From Candidatus Omnitrophota bacterium (lineage in GTDB: Bacteria > Hinthialibacterota > Hinthialibacteria > JAKQFZ01), in the NCBI GenBank assembly GCA_029558215.1, contig JAKQFZ010000626.1, forward strand, positions 1 to 24,021: DNA of 24,021 nucleotides, read 5' to 3'. The notes beneath the pieces are model-generated. The model was not told the origin of the DNA. It saw only the letters and a program-made list of their open reading frames with translations, and searched no databases. Shown in pieces: positions 7,664-16,600 of the stretch (within the stretch, counting starts at the first letter, position 1; every line of letters begins with the position of its first letter). Both the position numbers and the translations under genes were made by a program.

Positions 7664-9733
7664 ATGAGAAACACCAGACCGACAAGGATGAGATCTTGGC
7701 TTTTTGTGGCTGTGCTTACTGTGCTGATCCCGTCTGCCTCAGCACAGACGGCCCGAATTGCGTTCGAAAAGAACGACACACTGGAGGAGATTCGGCAGAA
7801 GATCGAAGCTAACGGCTATGCCTTTCAGGTTGAGCCCAACTGGGTGTATAAACTGCCTGAATCTGATCGGCAGAGACTTCTCAGCAGGCGTGCGTCGCCA
7901 AAACCGTTGAAACCTTTGGATGAACCAGACTACGGGCCTTTGATGCAGGTGCTCTCGCGTCAGAACGGTTTGCCTTCTTCTTTTGACTGGCGCAGTCAGG
8001 GTGGTCACACATACATCGGGGCGGTTCGAAACCAGGGTGATTGCGGTTCCTGCTACAGTTTCGGCGCCACCGCAGCGCTTGAGTCTGTCTACAACATCAA
8101 CAATGGTCTGTATGATGGCAACTGCGTTGATCTGTCTGAGGCTTTCCTGGCATTCTGTCTTGGGGAGCTGCCCGCCTACTATGACCACTTCTACGGATGT
8201 GACGGAGCAGACTACGACTATTTGGAACTGCAGGCGTTGGCGGAGTATGGTCTTCCTCTTGAGTCCGCGTTTCCGTACTCTGATTCCCTGACCGCATGTC
8301 AGCAGGATTCCTGGAATGCATCAAGGTATTCTGTGCAGAGTTGGCATCGAGTTCCGTGTGCCGACGTGAACGCCATCAAGACTGCGATCTACAACTACGG
8401 AGTCGTTGATGCGGCAGTCTTGGCAGGTGATGCCTTCATGGCTTACTCAACAGGTGTCTACGATGACACGAATGCGTCCTGCGACACGACGCCTTGTTAC
8501 TATGCCGAAACCAATCATGCCATTGCGCTTGTTGGATGGAATGATGATCCCGTAGATGGCGGATATTGGATTCTTCGCAACAGCTGGGGAACGTCATGGG
8601 GAGAGAGTGGCTACATGCGCATCAAGTATCAGGCTGCTCACGTTTCCTGTGCGGTCTGCTATCTGGTGCCCAATCCGCCGTCTTCACCGACATTCGCTCC
8701 GACACAAACACCAACAGGCATTCTGACGAACACGCCCACAAATACCCCAACGCCGACCGCAAGTTCGATAGCCACTTCAACGCGGACTCCGACTCCAACG
8801 ATTCCACCTGCCATGATGGCGTGGGAGTTCAACGAGAAGGGTAATTTTGAGGGTTGGAGTGCCAACACTCAGCTCGAGGATGTCCGTGTCGCCAACGGAG
8901 TCCTCTGGGGTACCAGCATCGGCACGGATCCCTGGTATCGGACGGAGCCCGGGCTGAACCTGAACGCTGATGATGTTCGCTGGCTTGAAATCAAGATGAA
9001 GGTGACGCAGGGCAAGTCTGCCGATCTGTTTTTCAAATCTGCTTCGGATCCCGTGTTCACATCGGCCAAACGGATCGTACTAAACATTCCAAGGAACGAT
9101 GTTTCTTTGGTCTACCGTGTGGACTTGTCTGCCGTGATAGAGTGGAAAGGAGTCATTGACCGGCTGAGACTGGATCCGACAAATGCCGTTGATGCTGTCA
9201 TTCATGTTGACTACATTCGTTTCTCCAGCGCTACGGCAGCGCCCACCTATACGCCAACGGGAACAGCGACATCCACACCCACCGCCACGCCAACGGTGAC
9301 GCCATCCGTTTCGCCAGTGGTGTGGGAGTTCAATGAGAGGGATAACTTCGAAGGGTGGAGCGCCAATGCCCAACTGACAGACGTCCGCGTTGCCGGTGGC
9401 CTGCTTCAGGGCATCAGTACTGGCATTGATCCGTGGTACCGGACGGGGACTGGTCTGAGTTTGAAGGCATCTGACTATCCATGGCTTGAAGTTCGGCTCA
9501 AAGCCACGGCAGGCACGACGGCTGAGTTGTTTTTCAAGTCTGCCGAAGATCTCATGTTCACTGCCGCAAAGCGCGTGACTCTGCCCGTTCCGACAAATGA
9601 TTCCTATATCACCTACCGAGTGCACCTAGCTTCGTTCGGCGGGTGGATGGGAGTCATTGACCGATTGCGTCTCGATCCAAGCAATGCCGTTTCAAACGTT
9701 TATGTTGACTACATACGGCTCTTGCCAAACTAG
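7664..9733 (+). CDS. Secreted C1A (papain-like) cysteine protease with duplicated C-terminal domains
   Basis: This is an exported papain-family endopeptidase of 689 residues. A signal peptide (basic start, hydrophobic 11-22, likely cleavage after ASA at residue 27) is followed by a short pro-region. The catalytic domain spans about residues 103-335 and carries all four key residues: Gln124 of the oxyanion hole, Cys130 in QGDCGSCYSFG, His285 in NHAIALVGW and Asn306 in RNSWGTSWG. The usual CGSCW is CGSCY here. A Thr/Pro-rich linker (about 338-384) leads to a beta-rich domain (385-528), a second Thr/Pro linker, and a close copy of that domain (556-689). Both copies contain the themes FEGWSAN, DPWYRT, LFFKSA and GVIDRLRLDP. 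Such tails resemble carbohydrate-binding jelly-roll domains and may attach the enzyme to polysaccharide or the cell surface; that part is inference. It is probably a single-gene unit, with its own promoter and terminator. Confidence 0.93.
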   Translation: MRNTRPTRMRSWLFVAVLTVLIPSASAQTARIAFEKNDTLEEIRQKIEANGYAFQVEPNWVYKLPESDRQRLLSRRASPKPLKPLDEPDYGPLMQVLSRQNGLPSSFDWRSQGGHTYIGAVRNQGDCGSCYSFGATAALESVYNINNGLYDGNCVDLSEAFLAFCLGELPAYYDHFYGCDGADYDYLELQALAEYGLPLESAFPYSDSLTACQQDSWNASRYSVQSWHRVPCADVNAIKTAIYNYGVVDAAVLAGDAFMAYSTGVYDDTNASCDTTPCYYAETNHAIALVGWNDDPVDGGYWILRNSWGTSWGESGYMRIKYQAAHVSCAVCYLVPNPPSSPTFAPTQTPTGILTNTPTNTPTPTASSIATSTRTPTPTIPPAMMAWEFNEKGNFEGWSANTQLEDVRVANGVLWGTSIGTDPWYRTEPGLNLNADDVRWLEIKMKVTQGKSADLFFKSASDPVFTSAKRIVLNIPRNDVSLVYRVDLSAVIEWKGVIDRLRLDPTNAVDAVIHVDYIRFSSATAAPTYTPTGTATSTPTATPTVTPSVSPVVWEFNERDNFEGWSANAQLTDVRVAGGLLQGISTGIDPWYRTGTGLSLKASDYPWLEVRLKATAGTTAELFFKSAEDLMFTAAKRVTLPVPTNDSYITYRVHLASFGGWMGVIDRLRLDPSNAVSNVYVDYIRLLPN

Positions 9734-9770
9734 CCTTGGATGGGGCACAATCCCGCGAGGTTGTTCTTCC

Positions 9771-9803
9771 CTGGTGTCTCACGACACCCAGTGTGAATTT
9801 TTT
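9771..9803 (+). terminator. Probable Rho-independent terminator after the protease gene
   Basis: GGTGTC and GACACC form a perfect six-pair stem with a TCAC loop. The stem can be extended by CT/AG with one bulged C (9771-9791). Six T residues follow at 9798-9803 after a 6-base gap. It starts about 38 bases after the protease stop and ends just before the ribosome-binding region of the next gene, so it probably separates the two transcription units, possibly incompletely. Confidence 0.55.
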
Positions 9804-9820
9804 GGGAGGTTGCAGAGATA

Positions 9821-10753
9821 ATGCGACTGACAGGCACTTTTCTGGATGAAATCAGTCACGACATTCCCCATCAGAACTGGGGAAAACAGGAGTGGGATCG
9901 CGATTTTGCAGCGATGAAGGCCATTGGCATTGATACGGTCATTCTGATCCGATGTGGGTGGAAACGTTGGATGACCTTCCCGTCAAAAGTACTTCAGGAA
10001 GAGCGTTCGGGCTTTGCGCCACCGGTGGATCTGGTGCGGCTGTTCCTGGACTTGTCCGAAAAACACGGACTCTCGTTTTACTTTGGTACCTACGATTCCG
10101 GAGAGTTCTGGCATCAGGGAAAGTACCAGGAGGAAGTGGATGTGTGCCGGAAAGTGGTGGACGAGGTCTGGTGTCTTTACGGAGACAGTCCGGCATTCAA
10201 GGGATGGTATCTGTCACAGGAAGTCAGCAGGAAAGTTCATTCGATCGTTGATCTGTATGCCAGTCTGGGCAGGCACTGCAAGGCCATCTCAGGGGGACTT
10301 CCCGTCCTGATTTCCCCTTACATCCAAGGAGTCAAGGCGGTTTATGCCTTCAACGCTGAAGTCCAGGCGGCACAGGGCATCAGTCCCGAAGAACACGAAC
10401 GCGACTGGAATGAAATCATGAGCGGCATCACCGGCAGCGTGGACGCCGTGGCGTTCCAGGACGGTCATGTGGACTTTGCCCAACTGCCCGAGTTTCTTGA
10501 GATCAACAGCCACTTGGCACGCAAGCACGGACTGCACTGCTGGACAAATTCAGAGACCTTTGATCGCGACATGCCGATCAAGTTCTTGCCGATCAAGTGG
10601 GAGAAACTTTTGCTGAAGCTCCGGGCTGCCGAAAAGGCGGGTGTTGAGAAGGCGATCACTTTTGAGTTCTCACACTTCATGAGTCCCAACTCTTGTTATT
10701 GTCAGGCGCATGGGCTCTACCGGAGATACTGTGAGCATTTCGGCATCGTATGA
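9821..10753 (+). CDS. DUF4434-type TIM-barrel protein (glycoside-hydrolase-like)
   Basis: This 310-residue cytoplasmic protein has the N-terminal pattern of the DUF4434 family, a TIM-barrel group related in fold to glycoside hydrolases: LTGTFLDE, then a Trp-rich stretch, then the theme [19 protein letters not shown]. No signal peptide is visible, unlike many secreted relatives. Acidic residues at likely barrel strand ends include Asp92 and Glu95 (YDSGEFW), Glu134 (YLSQEVS), Glu245 (WTNSETF) and Glu282 (TFEFSHF), which are candidate catalytic residues by analogy only. GGAGG lies 11 bases before the ATG, a rather long spacing. The next gene starts 11 bases after the stop, so the two are surely co-transcribed. 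Partnership with a sugar epimerase supports a role in carbohydrate metabolism; the substrate is unknown. Confidence 0.7.
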   Translation: MRLTGTFLDEISHDIPHQNWGKQEWDRDFAAMKAIGIDTVILIRCGWKRWMTFPSKVLQEERSGFAPPVDLVRLFLDLSEKHGLSFYFGTYDSGEFWHQGKYQEEVDVCRKVVDEVWCLYGDSPAFKGWYLSQEVSRKVHSIVDLYASLGRHCKAISGGLPVLISPYIQGVKAVYAFNAEVQAAQGISPEEHERDWNEIMSGITGSVDAVAFQDGHVDFAQLPEFLEINSHLARKHGLHCWTNSETFDRDMPIKFLPIKWEKLLLKLRAAEKAGVEKAITFEFSHFMSPNSCYCQAHGLYRRYCEHFGIV

Positions 10754-10764
10754 GGAGAAACCCG

Positions 10765-11958
10765 ATGGATCGTGAACAGTTCGCAAAGTTTGAGACTCTC
10801 TATCAGGACGCTTTCCTGAATGATGTGATTCCTTTCTGGATGAAGCATTCCCTGGATCGCGAACAGGGAGGGTATTTCACTTGTCTTGATCGGGCTGGCA
10901 CAGTCTATGATCAGGACAAATTCATGTGGCTTCAGTGCCGACAGGTCTGGACGTTCTCCATGCTGTACAACCGACTGGATCGGCGTTCGGAATGGTTGGA
11001 TGTGGCAAGCCTGGGCTTTGAGTTTCTGCGCAAGTACGGCAGAGACGCCGAAGGCAACTGGTACTTTGCGCTGGACCGACTGGGCAGACCCTTGGTGCAA
11101 CCGTACAGCATTTTCTCGGACTGCTTCGCCGCCATGGGGTTCAGTCAGTACGCTCTTGCCTCTGGCAACGAGGAGGCAAAGGAGATCGCCCTTGCCACAT
11201 ATCGAAATATCCTCAAACGCAAGAACAATCCCAAAGGGAAGTACTCGAAGGTCGTGCCGGAAACTCGACCGATGAAGGATTTTGCCCTGCCGATGATTCT
11301 CTGCAACCTCGGACTGGAAATGCAGTGGCAGCTCGACAGCACAGATCTCGATCGAACCATTGACATCTGCATTGATGAAGTGATGAATCAATTTCGAGAT
11401 AAGGATCGGGGGATCATCTTTGAGAACATCGCTCCGGACGGTTCCCGACTGGACTGTTTCAATGGCAGACTGATCTGTCCAGGTCATGGGATGGAAGCCA
11501 TGTGGTTCATTATGGATATCGGCCGCAAACGCAGCGATCGGCAGCTGATTGATCAGGCCGTGGATACCATGCTGAGCGTTCTTGATTTCGGATGGGATCG
11601 AAAGCACGGTGGAATCTTCTACTTTATGGACTCAGAGGGCAGACCGCCTCGACAGCTGGAGTGGGATCAGAAGTTGTGGTGGGTTCATCTTGAGTCCCTG
11701 GTGGCTCTGGTCATGGGCTATGCTCTGACAGAGCGCACTGAATGCTGGACGTGGTATGAGAAGTTGCATGACTACACTTGGAACCGGTTCCCAGATCCGG
11801 ACTTCGGAGAATGGTTTGGCTATCTGAACCGACAAGGGGACGTTCTCCTGCCACTCAAGGGCGGGCAGTGGAAGGGGTGCTTCCATGTGCCACGAGCCCT
11901 GTATTTGTGTTGGCAGGAGTTCAAGAAGCTGCGCGAGGGGAGACCCCAAACGAAGTAG
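10765..11958 (+). CDS. AGE-family sugar epimerase/isomerase
   Basis: This is a 397-residue (alpha/alpha)6-barrel enzyme of the N-acylglucosamine 2-epimerase family, which interconverts sugars at C2, for example N-acetylglucosamine and N-acetylmannosamine, or isomerises mannose or cellobiose. Family landmarks are present: Arg59 in LQCRQVWTF, His241 and Glu244 in [11 protein letters not shown], His308 in WWVHLESL, and His374 in [10 protein letters not shown]. His241 and His374 correspond in spacing to the two catalytic histidines of renin-binding protein/GlcNAc 2-epimerase. Start: the ATG at 10765 has AGGAG 7 bases upstream. An in-frame ATG at 10750 overlaps the preceding stop but has no ribosome-binding site. 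Which of the family reactions it performs cannot be read from sequence. It is coupled to the DUF4434 gene. Confidence 0.92.
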   Translation: MDREQFAKFETLYQDAFLNDVIPFWMKHSLDREQGGYFTCLDRAGTVYDQDKFMWLQCRQVWTFSMLYNRLDRRSEWLDVASLGFEFLRKYGRDAEGNWYFALDRLGRPLVQPYSIFSDCFAAMGFSQYALASGNEEAKEIALATYRNILKRKNNPKGKYSKVVPETRPMKDFALPMILCNLGLEMQWQLDSTDLDRTIDICIDEVMNQFRDKDRGIIFENIAPDGSRLDCFNGRLICPGHGMEAMWFIMDIGRKRSDRQLIDQAVDTMLSVLDFGWDRKHGGIFYFMDSEGRPPRQLEWDQKLWWVHLESLVALVMGYALTERTECWTWYEKLHDYTWNRFPDPDFGEWFGYLNRQGDVLLPLKGGQWKGCFHVPRALYLCWQEFKKLREGRPQTK

Positions 11959-12004
11959 TCTCGGTGGCTGACAGGGCGAACGCACAGTCATTGGGCTACA
12001 ATTT

Positions 12005-12030
12005 CATTCCTTCTGTCCAGAGCAGGAATG
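12005..12030 (+). terminator. Weak terminator-like hairpin after the epimerase gene
   Basis: CATTCCT and AGGAATG form a perfect seven-pair stem around a 12-base loop. A short T-run (TTTT) follows only some 20 bases later, so termination is doubtful. The 205-base gap from 11959 to 12163 holds no other clear signal. Confidence 0.25.
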
Positions 12031-12163
12031 TCTACTGAGGATCCACACATCTTTTGTTCCTGACTTGCATGGGGAAGGAGAGCGTGTTAATTTTCCGTGT
12101 TTATAGAACAGCAGAGCCCATCAATCGGGCTTCGTTCGACCATCGAAAAAGGCAGGTTGAGAG

Positions 12164-13174
12164 ATGTCACTTCTGAACATGACCAATATCCTTCGGGCTG
12201 CGGCTCGAAGCGGATACGCTGTCGGTGCTTTTAACGTTGTGAACTTGGATTTCCTCGAAGGGATTCTCAACACGGCCACACGCTGCAAGTCGCCGGTCAT
12301 CCTGAACATCGCGGAAGTTCATTTTCGCTATGTGGATCTCGATCAGATCGTGCCTGTCATCCTTCGGGCAGCGGACAAGGTCTCTGTTCCTGTCGCCCTG
12401 AACCTCGATCATGGTCTGACTTTTGAGGCCATCATGCGGGCGATTCGCTGCGGATTCACTTCGGTCATGTTCGATGGCTCGAAACTTCCTCTGGAAGAGA
12501 ACATCGAGCGCACCCGTCAAGTCGTCAAGATGTGTCACGCCCTGGACATCTCTGTCGAAGCCGAGTTGGGACATGTGGCAGGCGGAGAAGGCTCGCGCGA
12601 GGGAACCGCTGTGGAACGGGAGTTCTTCACCAAGCCTGCCGAGGCAATCCGTTTCGTTCGGGAGACCAACGTGGACGCGCTCGCGATTGCTTTCGGGTCG
12701 GTTCACGGACGTTTTAAGGGCGATCCAAAGCTGGATTTTGATCTGCTGGATGAGATTCGGCGCCATGTCGGAATTCCTCTGGTGCTGCATGGAGGATCAG
12801 GAATCTCGGACAATGATTTCCGCAAAGCGATCTCCCTTGGCATCGCCAAGATTAACATCTTTACCGAAATGACTATCGCCGCCACAGACCGGATCAAGCA
12901 GACCTTCCAAAAAGATCCGGAGATTATCTCTTTGGCGGATCTCATGGTGGAAGCCAGAAAAGCCATCGAGGAAATCGTCGAGGGGAAGATGCGCGTTTTT
13001 GGAAGCGCTGGTGTCTGTCAAAACACGAACGCTTTGTGCGGCCCCTGCCAGGCATGTGGATTCAGCGGGGGAGCCACGCCTCTTGCCGAAGTTCCCAAAG
13101 ATGCGCCGGTGTCGGAAAAGGATTTGATTGAAACCATCACCCGTGTTGTGGTGGAAACTCTTCAGCGACAGTGA
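12164..13174 (+). CDS. Class II (zinc) aldolase with Cys-rich, helical C-terminal extension
   Basis: The enzyme belongs to the class II fructose-bisphosphate/tagatose-bisphosphate aldolase family, which splits or joins sugar phosphates with dihydroxyacetone phosphate by means of Zn2+. The 336 residues show Asp82-His83 (NLDHG), Glu134 (VEAELGHVAGGEG), His181 (FGSVHG) and His209 (LVLHGGSGI), the catalytic Asp and metal ligands, and INIFTEMTIA of the phosphate site. The normal fold ends near FGSAG at 279-283. Beyond it are four cysteines, Cys285-x6-Cys292-x2-Cys295-x2-Cys298, a Gly/Pro linker, and an amphipathic helix at about 318-334 (KDLIETITRVVVETLQR). The tail is unusual: the cysteines could bind a metal or cluster, and the helix looks like an interaction or encapsulation peptide. 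The ribosome-binding site is weak (GAGAG just before the ATG). Its gene is closely followed by a small gene. Confidence 0.92.
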   Translation: MSLLNMTNILRAAARSGYAVGAFNVVNLDFLEGILNTATRCKSPVILNIAEVHFRYVDLDQIVPVILRAADKVSVPVALNLDHGLTFEAIMRAIRCGFTSVMFDGSKLPLEENIERTRQVVKMCHALDISVEAELGHVAGGEGSREGTAVEREFFTKPAEAIRFVRETNVDALAIAFGSVHGRFKGDPKLDFDLLDEIRRHVGIPLVLHGGSGISDNDFRKAISLGIAKINIFTEMTIAATDRIKQTFQKDPEIISLADLMVEARKAIEEIVEGKMRVFGSAGVCQNTNALCGPCQACGFSGGATPLAEVPKDAPVSEKDLIETITRVVVETLQRQ

Positions 13175-13183
13175 GAAAGAGCC

Positions 13184-13450
13184 ATGATGACGATTCCCAA
13201 GGATCTTGAAGAACGGTGGCGACAAGTGGTTGCCAAGTCATTCAACGATGATCAAGAGGCGGCCTTGCGTGAAGCGTTGCTGCGGTTCATTACCGAAGAA
13301 GAGAAACGGATTCCCAAGTCGGGGCAGTTTGACTCGGTGCTCAGCAAGGTGCAACATCGTCAGAGCAATCTCGATGATATCCTTGCAGACGGCTTGAGCG
13401 ATGCCCTGGATCGCATGAAAAAGCGTAAAGAACGCGGTCTACCTCTCTGA
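13184..13450 (+). CDS. Small helical protein of unknown function
   Basis: I do not recognise this 88-residue protein. It is highly charged, without Cys or a hydrophobic segment, and appears almost wholly alpha-helical. It begins MMTIPKDLEERWRQVVAK, continues through DQEAALREALLRFITEEEK, and ends in a basic DALDRMKKRKERGLPL. The ATG lies 9 bases after the aldolase stop, so translation is probably coupled to the aldolase. A second ATG follows immediately at 13187, and which is used is open. GAGAAAGAG upstream may serve as a poor ribosome-binding site. It could be a partner or regulator of the aldolase, or an antitoxin-like protein without its toxin; nothing seen favours one strongly. Confidence 0.65.
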   Translation: MMTIPKDLEERWRQVVAKSFNDDQEAALREALLRFITEEEKRIPKSGQFDSVLSKVQHRQSNLDDILADGLSDALDRMKKRKERGLPL

Positions 13451-13539
13451 AGAAACAGCTGGGTGCCCGTTACGTGGATGAGTTTTGCTGCGATTGAATT
13501 GAAGGATACCACCCTGCGAAGAGACAGCGGGGTGTCCAT
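13449..13539. repeat. Imperfect 22-base direct repeat, 69 bases apart
   Basis: Two 22-base copies at 13449-13470 and 13518-13539 agree at 18 positions, both on the theme GAAGAxACAGCxGGGTG. The second copy also faces a nearby CACCCTG, giving an imperfect inverted repeat. The pair lies at the end of the 88-residue gene and in the gap before the kinase gene. It may be part of a dispersed genomic repeat or a regulator-binding site. Confidence 0.45.
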
Positions 13540-13602
13540 GCAGATTGTTGACGGCGGACGAGTTAAGCGTTTTACCCGTTGCTGCCGTTCTGGACTCACG
13601 AT

Positions 13603-16600
13603 ATGAAAGACAAGCCAGGCAAGAGGAAAACACCTGCCAAGCCTTCTGATGCACCGAAGGCTGATTCCAGAGGCAGGCGAGCAAAGGACAAAAATACCGT
13701 GTGTTCCCCTCGGAAGCTCGCCTCGTCGCCATCGAATTCCGTTGCCGTCGAAATCTCTCGGCTCGTGCTTGTCGGAAGTGAATTGGCCGCTATTGAAGAC
13801 CTGATGGATTTGTGCCGTCGCGCTGTGGAGTTGGGTCGAAGCGAGTTGGGTTTTGAACGCCTGGCCATCTGGCTGGTAGAGGATGCAGAATCCGACATGA
13901 TCCGCGGAACGTTTGGCACTGATGCACAGGGCAGAACGCGCGATGAGCGCGATTTCGTCATCCGCGCTCCCCGGTCTCGATTCCCGCTCCGGAGAATTGA
14001 TGAACGCGTTCCCAAAGCCTATCGCAAGAGGATGAAACGTCTTGTGGACTGGGACAAAGTGACCACGGGGGGAGCGGACACACTTTCTTCTGTAATCACC
14101 GACGGACAAAAACTCATCGGGTATCTTGTGGCCGATACTTTGATTTCGGCGCGCGAGTTCTCCCAGGGCGAGAGTGAGATTTTTGCTTTCTATGCCTCGA
14201 TCCTGGGACATCTGATGCAAAGCCGCATTTCTGGTCAGGTGCTGCAAGAACAGAATCGGCAGCTGGAGTTGCTTAACACTATTACTTCCGCCCTCTCAGG
14301 CAGCAGAACGCCAGAGCAGATGGGGACGCAGCTGTTCGAGATAGTGCGAGACCTCGTCGCCTGCGACTCGTTCATCCTGTGCCAGTATGATTCCCAGCAG
14401 CAGAAGCTGAAGGCGGTTGTTGCCTACGACACAATTGATGGCGAGTGGACAGAATTGCAGAGAGGCAACGTGTTTCTTAATCCAACGGAAGACATTCGCC
14501 AGATGTGTTTCAGGCGAGAGCCTCTGGTGGTTCTCCGCCAGAATCCGGAGTTGGATTCACATGGGTGGAAGCGAAACGGAGACGCTTCCCGTCCTTCTGC
14601 TTCGCTGGTTTTTATCCCCATCATCTCGACAGATCGTGTTGTGGGCTATTACTCGGTTCAGAGTTACACATTGAACGCCTACTCCCAGGCGGATGTTGCC
14701 TTACTGACCGCTATTGGCCGTCAAGTGGGAAACGCCTTTGAAGCGGCACTTCTCAACGAAGAATTGCAGGCCAAGGAGGAGACTGGACGCCTATTCGGAA
14801 AGCAGCTGCTGAGCCTTGTCGAAGTCACGAATGAACTGACCTTTCAGGAATCCCTGGAGGATCTCTGCCGCAAAGCGGTGGAGCTCGGCCGCACGAAACT
14901 GGGCTTTGAGCGCGTCGGCCTTTGGCTGACTGACGCCGAAAACCCTGAAGTGTTTCATGGCACGTTTGGCACGGATTTGAACGGCAAGACCCGCGATGAG
15001 CGACACTGTCAGATCGGAGTGTGGCAGGACGATACGCTGGCTCGTTTTCGAGGGGCTAACCCCAGTGTTCCTTTTGTCGAGCATGACGTACCTATCTGTG
15101 ACTTCACTTTGACTCCTGTCACGAGAGGAAGCATCGGCAGATCTCTGATGTGGGACGGTAAGGAAAACATCGGAGTACTTTCGTCGGACACCGCCCAAAC
15201 AGGCAGACGAATTACACAGGGCGAAAGCGAGATTTTTCTCCTTTACGCCAACGTCCTCGGACACCTGATCAGTCGAGAGAGAGTTCGCGAAGCACTTCGA
15301 GTCCAGCATAACCGTCTTGCCGTCTTGAACGCTGTCGGCCAAGTGCTGACGGAAAGTCTCAATGCACAGCAGATGTGTGACGGACTACTCGAGATATTCT
15401 GTCAGCAGATGGCCTGCGATTGCCTTCTCGTCGGGAAATACATTACTGAGTCCGACCGTATCAAAACGATTGCTCTCTATGACATGCGCGATGGAAAGAT
15501 CGAGCGGTTCCCTTACTCGGACAGGGCTTTTGTTCCTGAGGGGCCCTGCCAACAAGCCCTGCAGCAGGCTCAACCTGTTGTCTTGTTTCGTACCAGTGCC
15601 GCGCAGACAATTCCGGGTCTTTACGCCGTAGGCGACGAGGAAAAACTCTCTGCTTCGCTGATGTTCGTTCGCCTCGTTGTGGGGGACCGACCGGTGGGCG
15701 TCCTATCGGTGCAGAGTTACGCACTCAACGCGTACACCGACGAGGATGCCCAGCTGTTTGCCGCGATAGCACAGCGTGTTGCCCCCGCATTGGAGGCAAT
15801 TCTGCTGACAGAGCAGTTGAGGGAGCGGGAAGAGTCCGAGCGCATCTTCAGTCAGCACTTGGTTCAACTTGTTGAGGTCACCAACGAACTGACTGCCGAG
15901 GTGGGTTTTGATGCCCTATGCCGGAGTGCCGTAGAACTGGGTCGAGATCGCCTGGGTTTTGACCGCGTGGGCATTTGGATGCTGGAGAGGGGAGAGGCTC
16001 CTTCGATCAGGGGAACCTATGGTACCGATCCCCAGGGAAGGACGAGAGACGAAAGGGATCTCGTCTACCCCATAGACGAAGCCACGATGTTTCCCGAAAG
16101 CGATCTCCTTGAGTCCGGAGCCTATATGCAGAATCTGGCACCTTTGAAAGACATGGGTGCCGTGATTCGGGATCGTGGGACGCGAGCCTGGGCATGGATG
16201 TGGGACGGGGAGACCAACGTTGGCTATGTGTCTATTGATAACGCACTCAGTGGTGCTCCCATCTCCGAAAGTCAGTGCAGGACTCTGTGTCTCTACGCCG
16301 CAACTCTGGGACATCTGCTCGGTCGTGAACGTGACAGGGAACAGATTCGGGCACAGAATGAACGGCTGGCCGTTCTCAACGAAGTGGCACAACTTATTGC
16401 AGGAAGCCGCAATATCAACCAGATGTGTCAGCGCCTGGTCGAAGTCCTGAGTCGGCTCATGCCCTGCGAGGCTTTTGTTGTCTCCAGATGCCTGCCTGAT
16501 GCCGATCAGATTCTGACGCTCTGTCTCTATGATACGCTGGACAATACTTTGCAGCCAGTGGCTCCTTCTGGAGTTCCCTACAAACCGCAGGGACCACTTC

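Noticed and set aside
10750..10764. ATG at 10750 as the start of the epimerase
   Set aside because: It overlaps the preceding stop but lacks a ribosome-binding site, whereas the ATG at 10765 has AGGAG at good spacing and fits the family N-terminus.
12164..13174. A microcompartment locus around the aldolase
   Set aside because: No shell-protein or other signature cargo gene occurs in the window; only the tail of the aldolase hints at it, so it is kept as a finding and not as a feature.
13579..13602. TTG start for the giant kinase
   Set aside because: No ribosome-binding site precedes it, and the ATG 24 bases later gives a plain basic N-terminus.
13360..14247. Minus-strand open frame spanning the gap before the kinase
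   Set aside because: It overlaps both the 88-residue gene and the kinase N-terminus and has no recognisable domain.
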